NCBI GenBank assembly: GCA_905215505.1
Contig: CAJMPU010000010.1
Span: 1 to 64,000 of the forward strand
Source of the DNA: an uncultured bacterium
Lineage (GTDB): Bacteria; Actinomycetota; Coriobacteriia; Coriobacteriales; Coriobacteriaceae
Length of the DNA stretch: 64,000 bases
Direction: 5' to 3'
Shown: piece after piece, positions 42,490 through 50,358 of the stretch
How positions within the stretch are numbered: the stretch's first letter is position 1
How the letters are laid out: every line of letters starts with the position of its first letter
Notes under the pieces: model-generated
The model's input: only the letters and a program-made list of their open reading frames with translations
The model's database searches: none
What the model was told of the DNA's origin: nothing
Made by a program: the position numbers and the translations under genes

Positions 42490-43214
42490 GCCGCCACCTC
42501 CCCGCGCGCTCGTCGCCCTTCCCGACAGAAGCTCATGAAGAGTTCCTCGAGGTCCTGCCCGGGACGAAGCGCATCCTCGTAGGCGAGGCGCCCCCCGCAG
42601 ATGATGCCGATGGTGTCCGCCATCTGCTGCACCTCGGAGAGGATGTGGCTCGAGACGATCACCGTCGTACCCGCCGCCGCGAAGCCGCGGATCTGGTCGC
42701 GCAGCTCCTCGATGCCGATGGGGTCGAGGCCGTTGGTGGGCTCGTCGAGCACGAGCAGGCGTGGCCGGGCGATCAGCGCCAGCGCGAGCCCCAGGCGCTG
42801 CCGCATGCCCATCGAGAAGCGCCCGGTGCGCTTCTTCCCGGTGTCCGCGAGGTCCACGGCGGCGAGCACCTCATCTATGCGGCTCTCGGGAAGGCCCAGC
42901 AGCGTGGTGCGCACGCGCAGGTTCTCGCGCGCGGTGAGGTTGGGGTAGAGCGGCGCCTCCTCGATGAGGCTGCCGATTGCGTAGAGGTCCTCGCGGCGCC
43001 AGGCGTGCCCGGCAAAGAGGATCTCCCCGGCCGTCGGCCGCAGCATCCCGCAGATCATCTTGAGCGTTGTCGACTTGCCGGCGCCGTTGGGACCGAGCAG
43101 CCCGTACACCTCGCCCTCGCGGATATGAAGGCTCACGTCGGCCACGGCGTCCTGCGCCTGGTCGCCGCGGCCGAAGCGCTTGGTGAGCCCGCGCGTCTCG
43201 AGCATGTAACCCAT
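42486..43214 (-). CDS. LanF-like ABC ATPase, lantibiotic protection type (242 aa)
   Basis: Walker A GPNGAGKST (about 40-48), the family-characteristic IGSLIEEAPLYPNLTARENL, signature FSMGMRQRLGLALAL, Walker B LLVLDEPTNGLDPIGIEELR and SSHILSEVQQMAD. These match the ATPase of lantibiotic self-immunity transporters and of C. difficile CprA. With the two permeases, the regulator and the kinase it makes a CprABC-K-R-like set. No lanA, lanB, lanC or lanM lies in the window, so resistance to peptides made by others is more likely than self-immunity. Confidence 0.88.
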   Translation of the reverse strand: MGYMLETRGLTKRFGRGDQAQDAVADVSLHIREGEVYGLLGPNGAGKSTTLKMICGMLRPTAGEILFAGHAWRREDLYAIGSLIEEAPLYPNLTARENLRVRTTLLGLPESRIDEVLAAVDLADTGKKRTGRFSMGMRQRLGLALALIARPRLLVLDEPTNGLDPIGIEELRDQIRGFAAAGTTVIVSSHILSEVQQMADTIGIICGGRLAYEDALRPGQDLEELFMSFCREGRRARGEVAA

Positions 43215-43610
43215 GGGTTTATCCTTTCTCTTCCGGGCGCGCGGGCCGAGTCGCCGTGCCCGCGCGCCTTACCTTTCGGGTTCACCATCCATGGTGGGGC
43301 GCGTTTCTAACGAAGCCGTAACGTCCGTTGGGCTCTTTTGGCGCCAACCCTTCTCGACCCGCACATCATGATTAATTTGCTTAAGGCAACAACTTTCCCG
43401 ATCGATGTAATCACCGAATCAAAACGTGTACATCACCCTCCAAAACCGACTTTTATCGGCATGTTTGGAGGCTGATGTACACGAATGTGAAATCCACCGC
43501 CGCCCAAAAGCGCCTTCCTCATGTCTGGACTCTCTATGCTTACGCTGGATAGACATCGCCGGAACGGGTATAGTATCGAAAGTTTTGTCGTTAACCAGCG
43601 GGGGAGTCCT
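43215..43610. other. Divergent intergenic with a long hairpin
   Basis: Holds the promoter of the minus-strand transporter operon and of pgsA. A -10-like TATAGT lies near 43571. A 20-bp hairpin is described separately at 43425-43483. No gene. Confidence 0.5.
43425..43483. repeat. Long imperfect hairpin upstream of pgsA
   Basis: CGTGTACATCA-C-CCTCCAAA pairs with TTTGGAGG-C-TGATGTACACG (one mismatch), and an inner CCGA/TCGG adds a top stem around CTTTTA. It lies about 130 bp before pgsA. Confidence 0.7.
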
Positions 43611-44315
43611 GTGGGCATCAAAAAGAAGATCAAAAAGGAGCTTATCGGCACTTCCGATTACCCGTCGAATAAGATCTTTACGATCTCCAATTTCATCACC
43701 TTTACGCGCCTGATCCTCACCCTGGTATTTCTGTACCTGTTTGTGACGGATAACAACCGCGTCATCGCCATCGTTATCTACGCCGTTGCCGCCTCTACCG
43801 ACTGGATGGACGGTCAGATCGCCCGCATGACCAAGACGGTCTCGTGGCTCGGCAAGGTCATGGATCCCATCTGCGACCGTGCGCTGCTGTTCACCGGCGT
43901 ACTTGGGCTGGTGGTCCGCGGAGAGCTGCCCATCTGGGTCTGCGTGCTCATTATTGGCCGCGACATCTATCTGGGCATCGGCACGCTTATCGTTCGTCAT
44001 TATCACCGTCGCCCCATCGATGTCGTCTTTCCCGGAAAGATTGCCACTGCACTGCTCATGACCGGCTTCTCGCTCATGCTGCTCGGGTTCCCCGTTATTG
44101 ACGGCCTGCATCTTTTACCTTCAACCCTTACGGCCTTCCCGGGCCTCAACGGAAGCTCGGTGCCCCTCGGCATCTTCTTTGTGTACGGCGGCGTGATCTT
44201 CTCCATGCTCACGGCTGTCATCTATTCCATTAAGGGCGGAGTGGCCATTAAACAGGCTCTCGCGCATCCCGAGGACGAGGACATCGACTTTCTGAACCCC
44301 GAAATCGAAGACTGA
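43611..44315 (+). CDS. pgsA: CDP-alcohol phosphatidyltransferase, PgsA-like (234 aa)
   Basis: Transfers a phosphatidyl group from CDP-diacylglycerol to an alcohol, most likely glycerol-3-phosphate. The family signature D-x2-D-G-x2-A-R-x8-G-x3-D-x3-D is complete (STDWMDGQIARM, then WLGKVMDPICD). About five membrane helices. The GTG at 43611 is chosen because GGGGGAG lies just upstream; the frame is open further upstream. Neighbouring FHA and MerR genes repeat the pgsA-garA-Rv1828 order of Actinobacteria. Confidence 0.88.
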   Translation: MGIKKKIKKELIGTSDYPSNKIFTISNFITFTRLILTLVFLYLFVTDNNRVIAIVIYAVAASTDWMDGQIARMTKTVSWLGKVMDPICDRALLFTGVLGLVVRGELPIWVCVLIIGRDIYLGIGTLIVRHYHRRPIDVVFPGKIATALLMTGFSLMLLGFPVIDGLHLLPSTLTAFPGLNGSSVPLGIFFVYGGVIFSMLTAVIYSIKGGVAIKQALAHPEDEDIDFLNPEIED

Positions 44316-44381
44316 TTCGTTGGGGTATGATTACGTACGGTTCATTATTTGCGGCACGTCCGCGATAAGTTAGGGGTTGTC

Positions 44382-44816
44382 ATGGACAACATGGTTAATA
44401 ATATGCCTCAGAATGATAAGACTGCTGACGCTACCTGCGTATTCCGCGTGCCTTCAAGCGACGTCACCGTTCCCGACCTCATGGCCAACGTGCGCATCAC
44501 CGCCCCCGTTCTGTCCATCGTCAAGGGTCCGCAGACTGGTGCCGCCTTTGAGCTCGAGGACGACGTGACCACCATCGGCCGCGATCCTGCAAACGGCATC
44601 TTCCTCAATGACATGACCGTTTCGCGCAGCCACGCGCGCATTATTCGCGAGGGCCTCGGCGCTCGCATCGAGGATCTGGGTTCGCTCAATGGCACCTGGG
44701 TCGACGGTGCCATCGTCAACGCGGCCCCGCTGCACGACGGTTCTTCCGTCCAGATCGGTACGTTTACGCTCATCTACCACGAGAGCACGCCGGAGCGCAT
44801 CGAAACCGGTGAGTAG
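44382..44816 (+). CDS. FHA-domain protein, GarA-like (144 aa)
   Basis: A phosphothreonine-binding FHA domain covers about residues 50-140: TTIGRDPANGIFLNDMTVSR, SRSHARI, and LGSLNGTWVDG. The N-terminal ~45 residues contain a Thr (KTADATCVF) but not the clear ETTS motif of mycobacterial GarA/OdhI. The location between a PgsA-like gene and a MerR regulator matches the garA locus, so a role as a kinase-controlled metabolic switch is plausible. ATG 44382 follows TAGGGGTT. Confidence 0.85.
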   Translation: MDNMVNNMPQNDKTADATCVFRVPSSDVTVPDLMANVRITAPVLSIVKGPQTGAAFELEDDVTTIGRDPANGIFLNDMTVSRSHARIIREGLGARIEDLGSLNGTWVDGAIVNAAPLHDGSSVQIGTFTLIYHESTPERIETGE

Positions 44817-44819
44817 GGC

Positions 44820-45698
44820 ATGGCCGAACGCAACTATCTGAGTATCGGCCAAGTCGTCAACCTACTTCGAGGCGCATACCCCGATCTTTCGAACTCAAAA
44901 ATTAGATTTCTAGAGGATGAGGGGCTCATTACCCCTCATCGTACGCCTAAGGGATACCGTCAGTACTCCAAGGAGGACGTTGATCGTCTGGAGGTCATCC
45001 TGCACTTGCAGAAGACTCGCTATATGCCGCTCAACGTGATTAAGCAGCGCTTGGAAAACGCCACGGACCTGTCAACGCTCGCCTACGAGGTGGGCTTGCT
45101 GTCCGATGTTCCGCTCAAGACGGAGCCCAAGGAGACTAAGCAAAAGCTGCATCCCATCGAGACCATTCCCGATATGCTGGGCGTCGAGATTTCGTTTATC
45201 CGCTCGCTCGCCGAGAACGACCTCATTCGCATCATCAAGAGTCCGCAGAATCGTGAACTCGTCGATGGGCGCGATTTTCCGATCATCCGCTACTGCTCCG
45301 AGCTGTCACGCTTCCATATCGAGCCGCGCAACCTGCGTCAGTACGTGTCTTCTGCCAACCGCGAGTCCTCGATGTTTGAGCAGGTGCTCGTGAGCATGCT
45401 CGGAATGGATACCTCCGATGACGAGCGCGACGCCAAGCTCGAGCGTGCGTTTAAGAAGCTTCACGACCTGACGGAAGGTGTGCACACTGCGCTGCTCAAG
45501 AACCGCGTTTTTGAGTCGCTCAATGCCGTGGTCGAGGACGCCGACATCGATGCACTCGATGAGGAAATCGCTCGCTCCGAGTCCACCAAAGCCAAAAACG
45601 AAGAGATAGCCACGCCGGCTTCGCACGAGGATTCTCTCGTAAAGCCGCTCAAGGTCGTCGCCCCTTCGCACTCCGGCACCGCCACGGCGGGCAAATAA
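44820..45698 (+). CDS. MerR-family regulator, FtsR/Rv1828-like (292 aa)
   Basis: An N-terminal MerR winged helix: YLSIGQVVNLLRGAYPDLSN, SKIRFLEDEGLI, GYRQYSKEDVDRL. The long C-terminal part (about 100-240) has a second DNA- or effector-binding region (GVEISFIRSLAENDLIRI), then an acidic tail. The length and context after an FHA gene match the Actinobacterial Rv1828/FtsR regulators of cell-division genes. The start lies 3 bp after the FHA stop. Confidence 0.85.
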   Translation: MAERNYLSIGQVVNLLRGAYPDLSNSKIRFLEDEGLITPHRTPKGYRQYSKEDVDRLEVILHLQKTRYMPLNVIKQRLENATDLSTLAYEVGLLSDVPLKTEPKETKQKLHPIETIPDMLGVEISFIRSLAENDLIRIIKSPQNRELVDGRDFPIIRYCSELSRFHIEPRNLRQYVSSANRESSMFEQVLVSMLGMDTSDDERDAKLERAFKKLHDLTEGVHTALLKNRVFESLNAVVEDADIDALDEEIARSESTKAKNEEIATPASHEDSLVKPLKVVAPSHSGTATAGK

Positions 45699-45738
45699 CC
45701 GCCGCCGCTTATCCGGCAACCCATTGAAAGGTCATGCA

Positions 45739-46269
45739 ATGTACGACTTCGAATCTCAAATCGTCGACATCCCCGACTATCCCGAGCCCGGAGTCATCTT
45801 TAAAGACATCACGCCGCTCTTTGGCAATCCCGAGGCGCTCAAAGCCATGACCGATTCCCTCGCCGAGCACTTTGCCGGCATGGGAATCACCAAGGTCGTG
45901 GGACCCGAGGCTCGCGGCTTTATGGTTGGCGTACCGGTGGCTGTAGCCCTTGGCGCCGGCTTTGTTCCCGCACGTAAACCGGGCAAGCTACCCCGCAAGA
46001 CGGTGAGCCAGAGCTATGAGCTCGAGTACGGCACCGATTCAATTGAGATCCATGCCGACGCTATCAGCTCTAAAGATACCGTGTTGATTCTGGACGACTT
46101 GGTCGCGACGGGCGGAACCGTCGAGGCAACAGGTAAACTGGTGCGAGATATGGGCGCAAAGCTTATCGGTTACGGTTGTATACTTGAGCTTGCGTTTCTC
46201 AACCCGCGCGAGAAGCTCACGCCGACTGACGACGATGTTGAGCTCTTTAGCCTGGTGACGGTAGACTAG
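45739..46269 (+). CDS. apt: Adenine phosphoribosyltransferase
   Basis: Salvages adenine to AMP using PRPP. Motifs: IPDYPEPGVIFKDITPL at the start, VVGPEARGFMVGVPVA, FVPARKPGKLP and the PRPP-binding VLILDDLVATGGTVEA. 176 residues, typical. The ATG at 45739 is used because GAAAGG precedes it; an upstream TTG in frame is less likely. Confidence 0.95.
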   Translation: MYDFESQIVDIPDYPEPGVIFKDITPLFGNPEALKAMTDSLAEHFAGMGITKVVGPEARGFMVGVPVAVALGAGFVPARKPGKLPRKTVSQSYELEYGTDSIEIHADAISSKDTVLILDDLVATGGTVEATGKLVRDMGAKLIGYGCILELAFLNPREKLTPTDDDVELFSLVTVD

Positions 46270-46301
46270 CCGTTACCCTTAGTTACTGGAAAGGAAGCTA
46301 C

Positions 46302-47429
46302 ATGCGCACAGCAAACACGCACAAAAACATGGCACGCTGCGCTGCTACGGCAACCCTCGCTTGTGTTTTGGGCTTGGGCCTCGCGGCTCCTGCCTACGCC
46401 GATACCGCATCCGACCTTGCCGCTGCTCGTACGAAACTCGAGCAGATCGGCACCCAAACCCAGCAGATTTACGATGAGCTTGCCACGCAGACGCAGGCGC
46501 TCGATCAGACTGCCGGCGAGATCACGCAAAAGCAGCAGGAGATCGCCGATGGTCAGGCCAAGCTCTCGACCTATGTCGCCGGCGAGTACAAAACCGGCGG
46601 TCTGAGCCTGCTTCAGGTTTTGACGGGTGTCGATGATCTGAGCGATATGCTCAACCGTTTGTTCTACTACGGCAAAGTTTCCGACAAGCAAGCTCAGACC
46701 ATTCAAGAGGTCAAGGAGCTTAAGCAGCAGCTCACCGATAAGCAGGCCGAGCAGGAGAAGAACGTCGCCACCACGCAAAAGAAGGTCGACGAGCTTAACG
46801 CCCAGCAGGCTGAAGCCCAGAACGTCGTAAACTCCCTGGATTCGCAGCTGCAGGCCGAGCTTGCCGCAGAGGCCGAGGCCAACGCCGCGCTGCAGGCCGG
46901 CATCAACGCCAGCACTGCCGAGAAGGCCACGGTGAGCAACGAGACTGCCGGTACGACCGAGAACACCAACAACGGTGGTCAGACCAGCAATAACAACAAC
47001 CAGGGCGGCAACACTCCGGCTCCTACGCCGACACCTGCTCCGACGCCGCAGCCCTCCACGCCTGCTCCGGCTCCGACGCCTTCTGCTCCGAGCCAGTCCG
47101 TCGATGGTGGTTCTGTTGTCTCGCGTGCATACAGCAAGCTTGGTTGCGCTTATTCCTGGGGCGGAATTGGCCCGAACAGCTTCGACTGCTCTGGTTTTGT
47201 TAGCTATTGCCTCACTGGTCGCTATTGCCGCCTGGGCACCACGGGTACCTTTATGGGCTGGACGCGTGTGTCCGATCCGCAGCCCGGTGACGTTGTGGTC
47301 AACTCGTACCACACCGGCATTTACATCGGTGGTGGTCAGATGATTCATGCTTCCGACTACAACACGGGTGTTATCATCAGCTCCGTTGCCGCCGGCATGA
47401 ACAACAACTATATCTTCGTGCGTTACTAA
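46302..47429 (+). CDS. Secreted NlpC/P60 peptidoglycan endopeptidase (375 aa)
   Basis: Cleaves peptide stems of peptidoglycan outside the cell. A signal peptide (about 1-34, ending AAPAYAD) is followed by two coiled-coil stretches (35-115 and 125-205), then an Asn/Gly-rich and Pro/Thr-rich linker (215-265; TPAPTPTPAPTPQPSTPAPA). The NlpC/P60 domain covers 270-375, with the catalytic Cys in NSFDCSGFVSYCL and His in VVNSYHTGIYIGG. The layout matches CwlO/RipA-type hydrolases, whose coiled coil restrains activity. Confidence 0.92.
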   Translation: MRTANTHKNMARCAATATLACVLGLGLAAPAYADTASDLAAARTKLEQIGTQTQQIYDELATQTQALDQTAGEITQKQQEIADGQAKLSTYVAGEYKTGGLSLLQVLTGVDDLSDMLNRLFYYGKVSDKQAQTIQEVKELKQQLTDKQAEQEKNVATTQKKVDELNAQQAEAQNVVNSLDSQLQAELAAEAEANAALQAGINASTAEKATVSNETAGTTENTNNGGQTSNNNNQGGNTPAPTPTPAPTPQPSTPAPAPTPSAPSQSVDGGSVVSRAYSKLGCAYSWGGIGPNSFDCSGFVSYCLTGRYCRLGTTGTFMGWTRVSDPQPGDVVVNSYHTGIYIGGGQMIHASDYNTGVIISSVAAGMNNNYIFVRY

Positions 47430-47454
47430 GTCATCTTACACAGCGTGTGAATGT

Positions 47455-47495
47455 GGACCTCGTGGCTTTAAGTCGCGAGGTCCATTCTTTTTTTC
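47455..47495 (+). terminator. Terminator after the NlpC/P60 gene
   Basis: GGACCTCG and CGAGGTCC arms with a 13-nt loop, followed by ATTCTTTTTTTC. Confidence 0.85.
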
Positions 47496-47504
47496 TCTAA
47501 TCTT

Positions 47505-47541
47505 GTACGGCTATCTAGTATTCAAAACTAGATAGCCGTAC
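47505..47541. promoter_or_regulatory. 15-bp inverted repeat before degV
   Basis: GTACGGCTATCTAGT (47505-47519) and ACTAGATAGCCGTAC (47527-47541), perfect, with a 7-bp centre. It overlaps or abuts the -35 region of a promoter with TATAAT at 47561-47566. It shares CAAAACTAGATA with the DUF1836 gene promoter at 49186-49197. Confidence 0.65.
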
Positions 47542-47595
47542 ATTCAGTTTGCAAGATGGCTATAATTGTTGAGGAACAATTAGAAAGGACCCTCT

Positions 47596-48462
47596 ATGAG
47601 CTGGGCACTTATCTCCGATTCAAGCTGCAACCTCCGCGATTGGCAACCGACCGCGCCCCATACCACCTTTGCATTTGCGCCCCTCAAAATTCGAGTGGGG
47701 GAGCGTGAATTCATCGATGACCTTTCGCTCGATGTTCATGAGCTCAACTGCGCTGTTCAGGCGGAGACGAACGCTTCTTCGAGCGCTTGTCCCAGCGTAG
47801 GGGAGTGGGCCGAGCTCTTCAAATTGGCAGACAAGACCATCTGCATGCCAATCTCTGAGGGCGTGTCGGGCAGCTACAACGCAGCAGTCACGGCTCGCGA
47901 TATGGTTCTTGCCGAGGAACCGGACCGCAATATTCATCTTGTCAATTCGCGCGCAGCTGGCGGCAAAATGGACCTCATTTTCTTGCTGTTCGACCGCTAT
48001 CTTGCAAGCAATCCGGATGTCTCATTCGAGGACGCTTGCGCATACTTCGATAGCCTTGAGCAGAACAGCAAAATCCTCTTCAGCTTGTGCAATTACGAAA
48101 ACCTGGCCAAAGCCGGACGTATCCCTAAGGCAGCCGGCGTCATTGCCAACAAGCTCAATATCCGCATTTTGGGCACGGCGAGTGAGGCCGGTAAAATCGA
48201 ACTCGTCGGTCACACGCATGGCGAAAAGAAGATGCTCAACAAGATCATCGACACCATGGAAGCCGAGGGTTTTACGGGCGGCGAGGTCGTCATCGACCAT
48301 GTGGAAAATGAGACAGGCGCCCAGGCACTTGCCAGCCGCATTGTGGAGCGCTGGCCAAGCTCCAAGACTATCATCATGCCCTGTAACGGGCTAGATTCAT
48401 ACTATGCCGAAATGCATGGGCTCATTATCGGCTACGGCATGGGCGTGGCTTCGGGCCAATAA
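47596..48462 (+). CDS. DegV-family fatty-acid-binding protein (288 aa)
   Basis: DegV proteins bind fatty acids and, as FakB, present them to the FakA kinase. The opening WALISDSSCNL is the family start, and the ligand-binding CMPISEGVSGSYNAAVTARD and the second lobe LCNYENLAKAGRIPKAAGVI are present. Length is normal. No fakA/DAK gene is adjacent. A strong AGAAAGGACC precedes the ATG; the promoter overlaps a palindrome. Confidence 0.88.
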   Translation: MSWALISDSSCNLRDWQPTAPHTTFAFAPLKIRVGEREFIDDLSLDVHELNCAVQAETNASSSACPSVGEWAELFKLADKTICMPISEGVSGSYNAAVTARDMVLAEEPDRNIHLVNSRAAGGKMDLIFLLFDRYLASNPDVSFEDACAYFDSLEQNSKILFSLCNYENLAKAGRIPKAAGVIANKLNIRILGTASEAGKIELVGHTHGEKKMLNKIIDTMEAEGFTGGEVVIDHVENETGAQALASRIVERWPSSKTIIMPCNGLDSYYAEMHGLIIGYGMGVASGQ

Positions 48463-48481
48463 CGTCCAACCAAGCAAAAAT

Positions 48482-48523
48482 ACGGGCGGGACAAAGTGAC
48501 AGATGGCCCTTTGCTCCGCCCGT
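48482..48523. terminator. Bidirectional terminator between degV and the DUF1836 gene
   Basis: ACGGGCGG-ga-CAAAG pairs with CTTTG-ct-CCGCCCGT around a 12-nt loop, between two convergent genes. Confidence 0.75.
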
Positions 48524-48535
48524 TATATACGTTGG

Positions 48536-49147
48536 CTAGCTATTAAACCCATTAAACTTTAGATAGCTCATCAGGTACGCCTTCGAAACGAAGGATGAAA
48601 CCGCACTGCGCACAAGCAGCGACTCACGCGTTACCTGATGCGCCGTATCGGGAACCGGCGTCTGCTCGACGGAAAACGCCGAACGAATCGATGCCTCGAG
48701 CTGATCGACCACATAATCGAAGGCCGTCGGGGCATCGTAGCTCAAACGCTGAATGTTAAAGAGTGCCTGCACCGCAGCAATAGGTAACACCTGCTTAAAG
48801 AGGCAGATAGCGATCAGGCGGGCAATCTGCTCGCGGCCATATTGCTTTTTAACCGGAGCAGGCACCAGGCCGACCTTCACGTAGTTGTTGATCATCGATG
48901 GCGTAATGACGGGCTGCTCAACGCAAATGGACAGCGGCTCCATCCACAGCGCAACATACTCAATAACCTGGTCGCGATAGAGCGTCACATTGGGCAACTG
49001 GTCATAGCGCGACAGACTCAACGTATTGAGTTTGCACACGATTTCGGACTGAATAAATGCATCGGGCAGCACCGTGGGCTGAATATCCTCAGGCTTAATA
49101 CTGACCGACGAATCGGACATCGGAATAACGTGTTTAACGTGGTTCAT
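48536..49147 (-). CDS. DUF1836 protein, probable DNA-binding regulator (203 aa)
   Basis: A helix-turn-helix-like N-terminal half with ITPSMINNYVKVGLVPAPVK, KKQYGREQIARLIAICLFKQ, the hallmark of DUF1836, distantly MerR-like. The rest is helical. The ATG at 49147 is chosen because GGAGG lies 7 bp upstream; the longer frame to 49309 runs through its own promoter. The promoter (minus-strand -10 TACAAT at 49177-49172) overlaps CTAG-N5-CTAG, sharing sequence with the palindrome upstream of convergent degV. Confidence 0.8.
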   Translation of the reverse strand: MNHVKHVIPMSDSSVSIKPEDIQPTVLPDAFIQSEIVCKLNTLSLSRYDQLPNVTLYRDQVIEYVALWMEPLSICVEQPVITPSMINNYVKVGLVPAPVKKQYGREQIARLIAICLFKQVLPIAAVQALFNIQRLSYDAPTAFDYVVDQLEASIRSAFSVEQTPVPDTAHQVTRESLLVRSAVSSFVSKAYLMSYLKFNGFNS

Positions 49148-49171
49148 AAAGGTCCTCCGTTCATTTACTAT

Positions 49172-49197
49172 ATTGTATTCTAGGTTATCTAGTTTTG
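49172..49197 (-). promoter_or_regulatory. Promoter/operator of the DUF1836 gene
   Basis: On the minus strand, CAAAACTAGATA (49197-49186) overlaps the palindrome CTAGATAACCTAG (49192-49180) directly upstream of the -10 TACAAT (49177-49172). Confidence 0.5.
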
Positions 49198-49214
49198 CAT
49201 ACCACATAGCCGGC

Positions 49215-49265
49215 AAGTAAAAGTGGTTGGACAACACATTGATGCATCGTCCAACCACTTTGTGT
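49215..49265 (-). terminator. Terminator after trxB (minus strand)
   Basis: AAAGTGGTTGGAC (49220-49232) and GTCCAACCACTTT (49249-49261), a perfect 13-bp stem, 41 bp past the trxB stop; on the minus strand it ends in CTTTTACTT. Confidence 0.75.
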
Positions 49266-49301
49266 AAAGATAGCAACCTTACATAAGATATATTATCGTA
49301 C

Positions 49302-50240
49302 TTATCCACGGAGAAACGCGTATGCGCTCGTTGCCGCTATGGCTCCGTCCGAAACAGCGGTCACAACCTGGCGTAAACGTTTGGAACGGATATCGCCAGC
49401 GGCAAATAGACCTGGCGTGCGGGTCGCCATGGATTCATCAGTCAGAATGCCGCCATCAGGCGCCAGATCGACTAGATGCTCAACAAGCTCGGTATGGGGC
49501 TGCGTTCCGGTAAAAACAAAGATGCCAAACGAGCCGGGCTCAAATGACTCGGTATGAGTCTCGCCGGATGCATTGTCCTTAAAGGTAATCGTCGTTGGCA
49601 TGGCTTCGCCCGATAGCTCCACAATACTAGTTTGGTACCTAACTGTAATATTGTCCTTTGCGAGTACTTTCTGAACAACACCATCGGGCGCACGGAACTG
49701 GTCGCGGCGCAGCACGATGGTCACACTGTTGGCAATGTCGGACAGGAACAGAGCCTCTTCGCATGCCGAATTGCCACCACCGATTACAAAAACCTGCTTG
49801 CCGCGGAAAAACATGCCGTCACATGTTGCGCAATATGAAACGCCACGACCGCGATACGTATCCTCGCCTGCGAAACCTGCCGGACGCGGCGTGGCACCCA
49901 TGCAAGCGATAACGCTCGAGGCCAGCGTATCGCCCATATCGTGATGCACCGTAAACAACGCTGCATCGGCATCGTAATCGATACCCGTAACCATGCTCCA
50001 TGTAACCTGTGCTCCCAGGCCCTCTGCATGCTGCTGAAAACGCTCGCCGAGTTCGGCGCCACTCAGGAGCGGGAAACCCGGATAGTTCTCGACCTCATTG
50101 GTTGTGGCGATCTGCCCTCCCGACATGCCCTGCTCAATCACGGTCGTCGTAAGGTTGGCACGCGCAGCATAAATGGCGGCAGCATAGCCCGCGGGGCCGC
50201 CACCGATAATCGCAACATCGATCGGCTTATCGGTAGTCAT
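49302..50240 (-). CDS. trxB: Thioredoxin reductase
   Basis: NADPH- and FAD-dependent reduction of thioredoxin. The FAD motif is AIIGGGPAGYAAAIYAARA, the redox pair CATC in SYCATCDGMFFRG, the NADPH site VFVIGGGNSACEEA and the late FAD motif GLFAAGDIRSKRLRQV. 312 residues from the ATG at 50240 (AAAGGACG upstream). It is divergent from the glycosyltransferase gene. Confidence 0.94.
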   Translation of the reverse strand: MTTDKPIDVAIIGGGPAGYAAAIYAARANLTTTVIEQGMSGGQIATTNEVENYPGFPLLSGAELGERFQQHAEGLGAQVTWSMVTGIDYDADAALFTVHHDMGDTLASSVIACMGATPRPAGFAGEDTYRGRGVSYCATCDGMFFRGKQVFVIGGGNSACEEALFLSDIANSVTIVLRRDQFRAPDGVVQKVLAKDNITVRYQTSIVELSGEAMPTTITFKDNASGETHTESFEPGSFGIFVFTGTQPHTELVEHLVDLAPDGGILTDESMATRTPGLFAAGDIRSKRLRQVVTAVSDGAIAATSAYAFLRG

Positions 50241-50358
50241 GAAGCGTCCTTTCGTCGAAACGTTGTCGTTCTTTGCGCTCGTACCCAAATTTACGTGAAC
50301 GTGACACTCATGCACTACAATGATAAATCCGTATTACAAAGCTGAAGGGGAGTTATCG

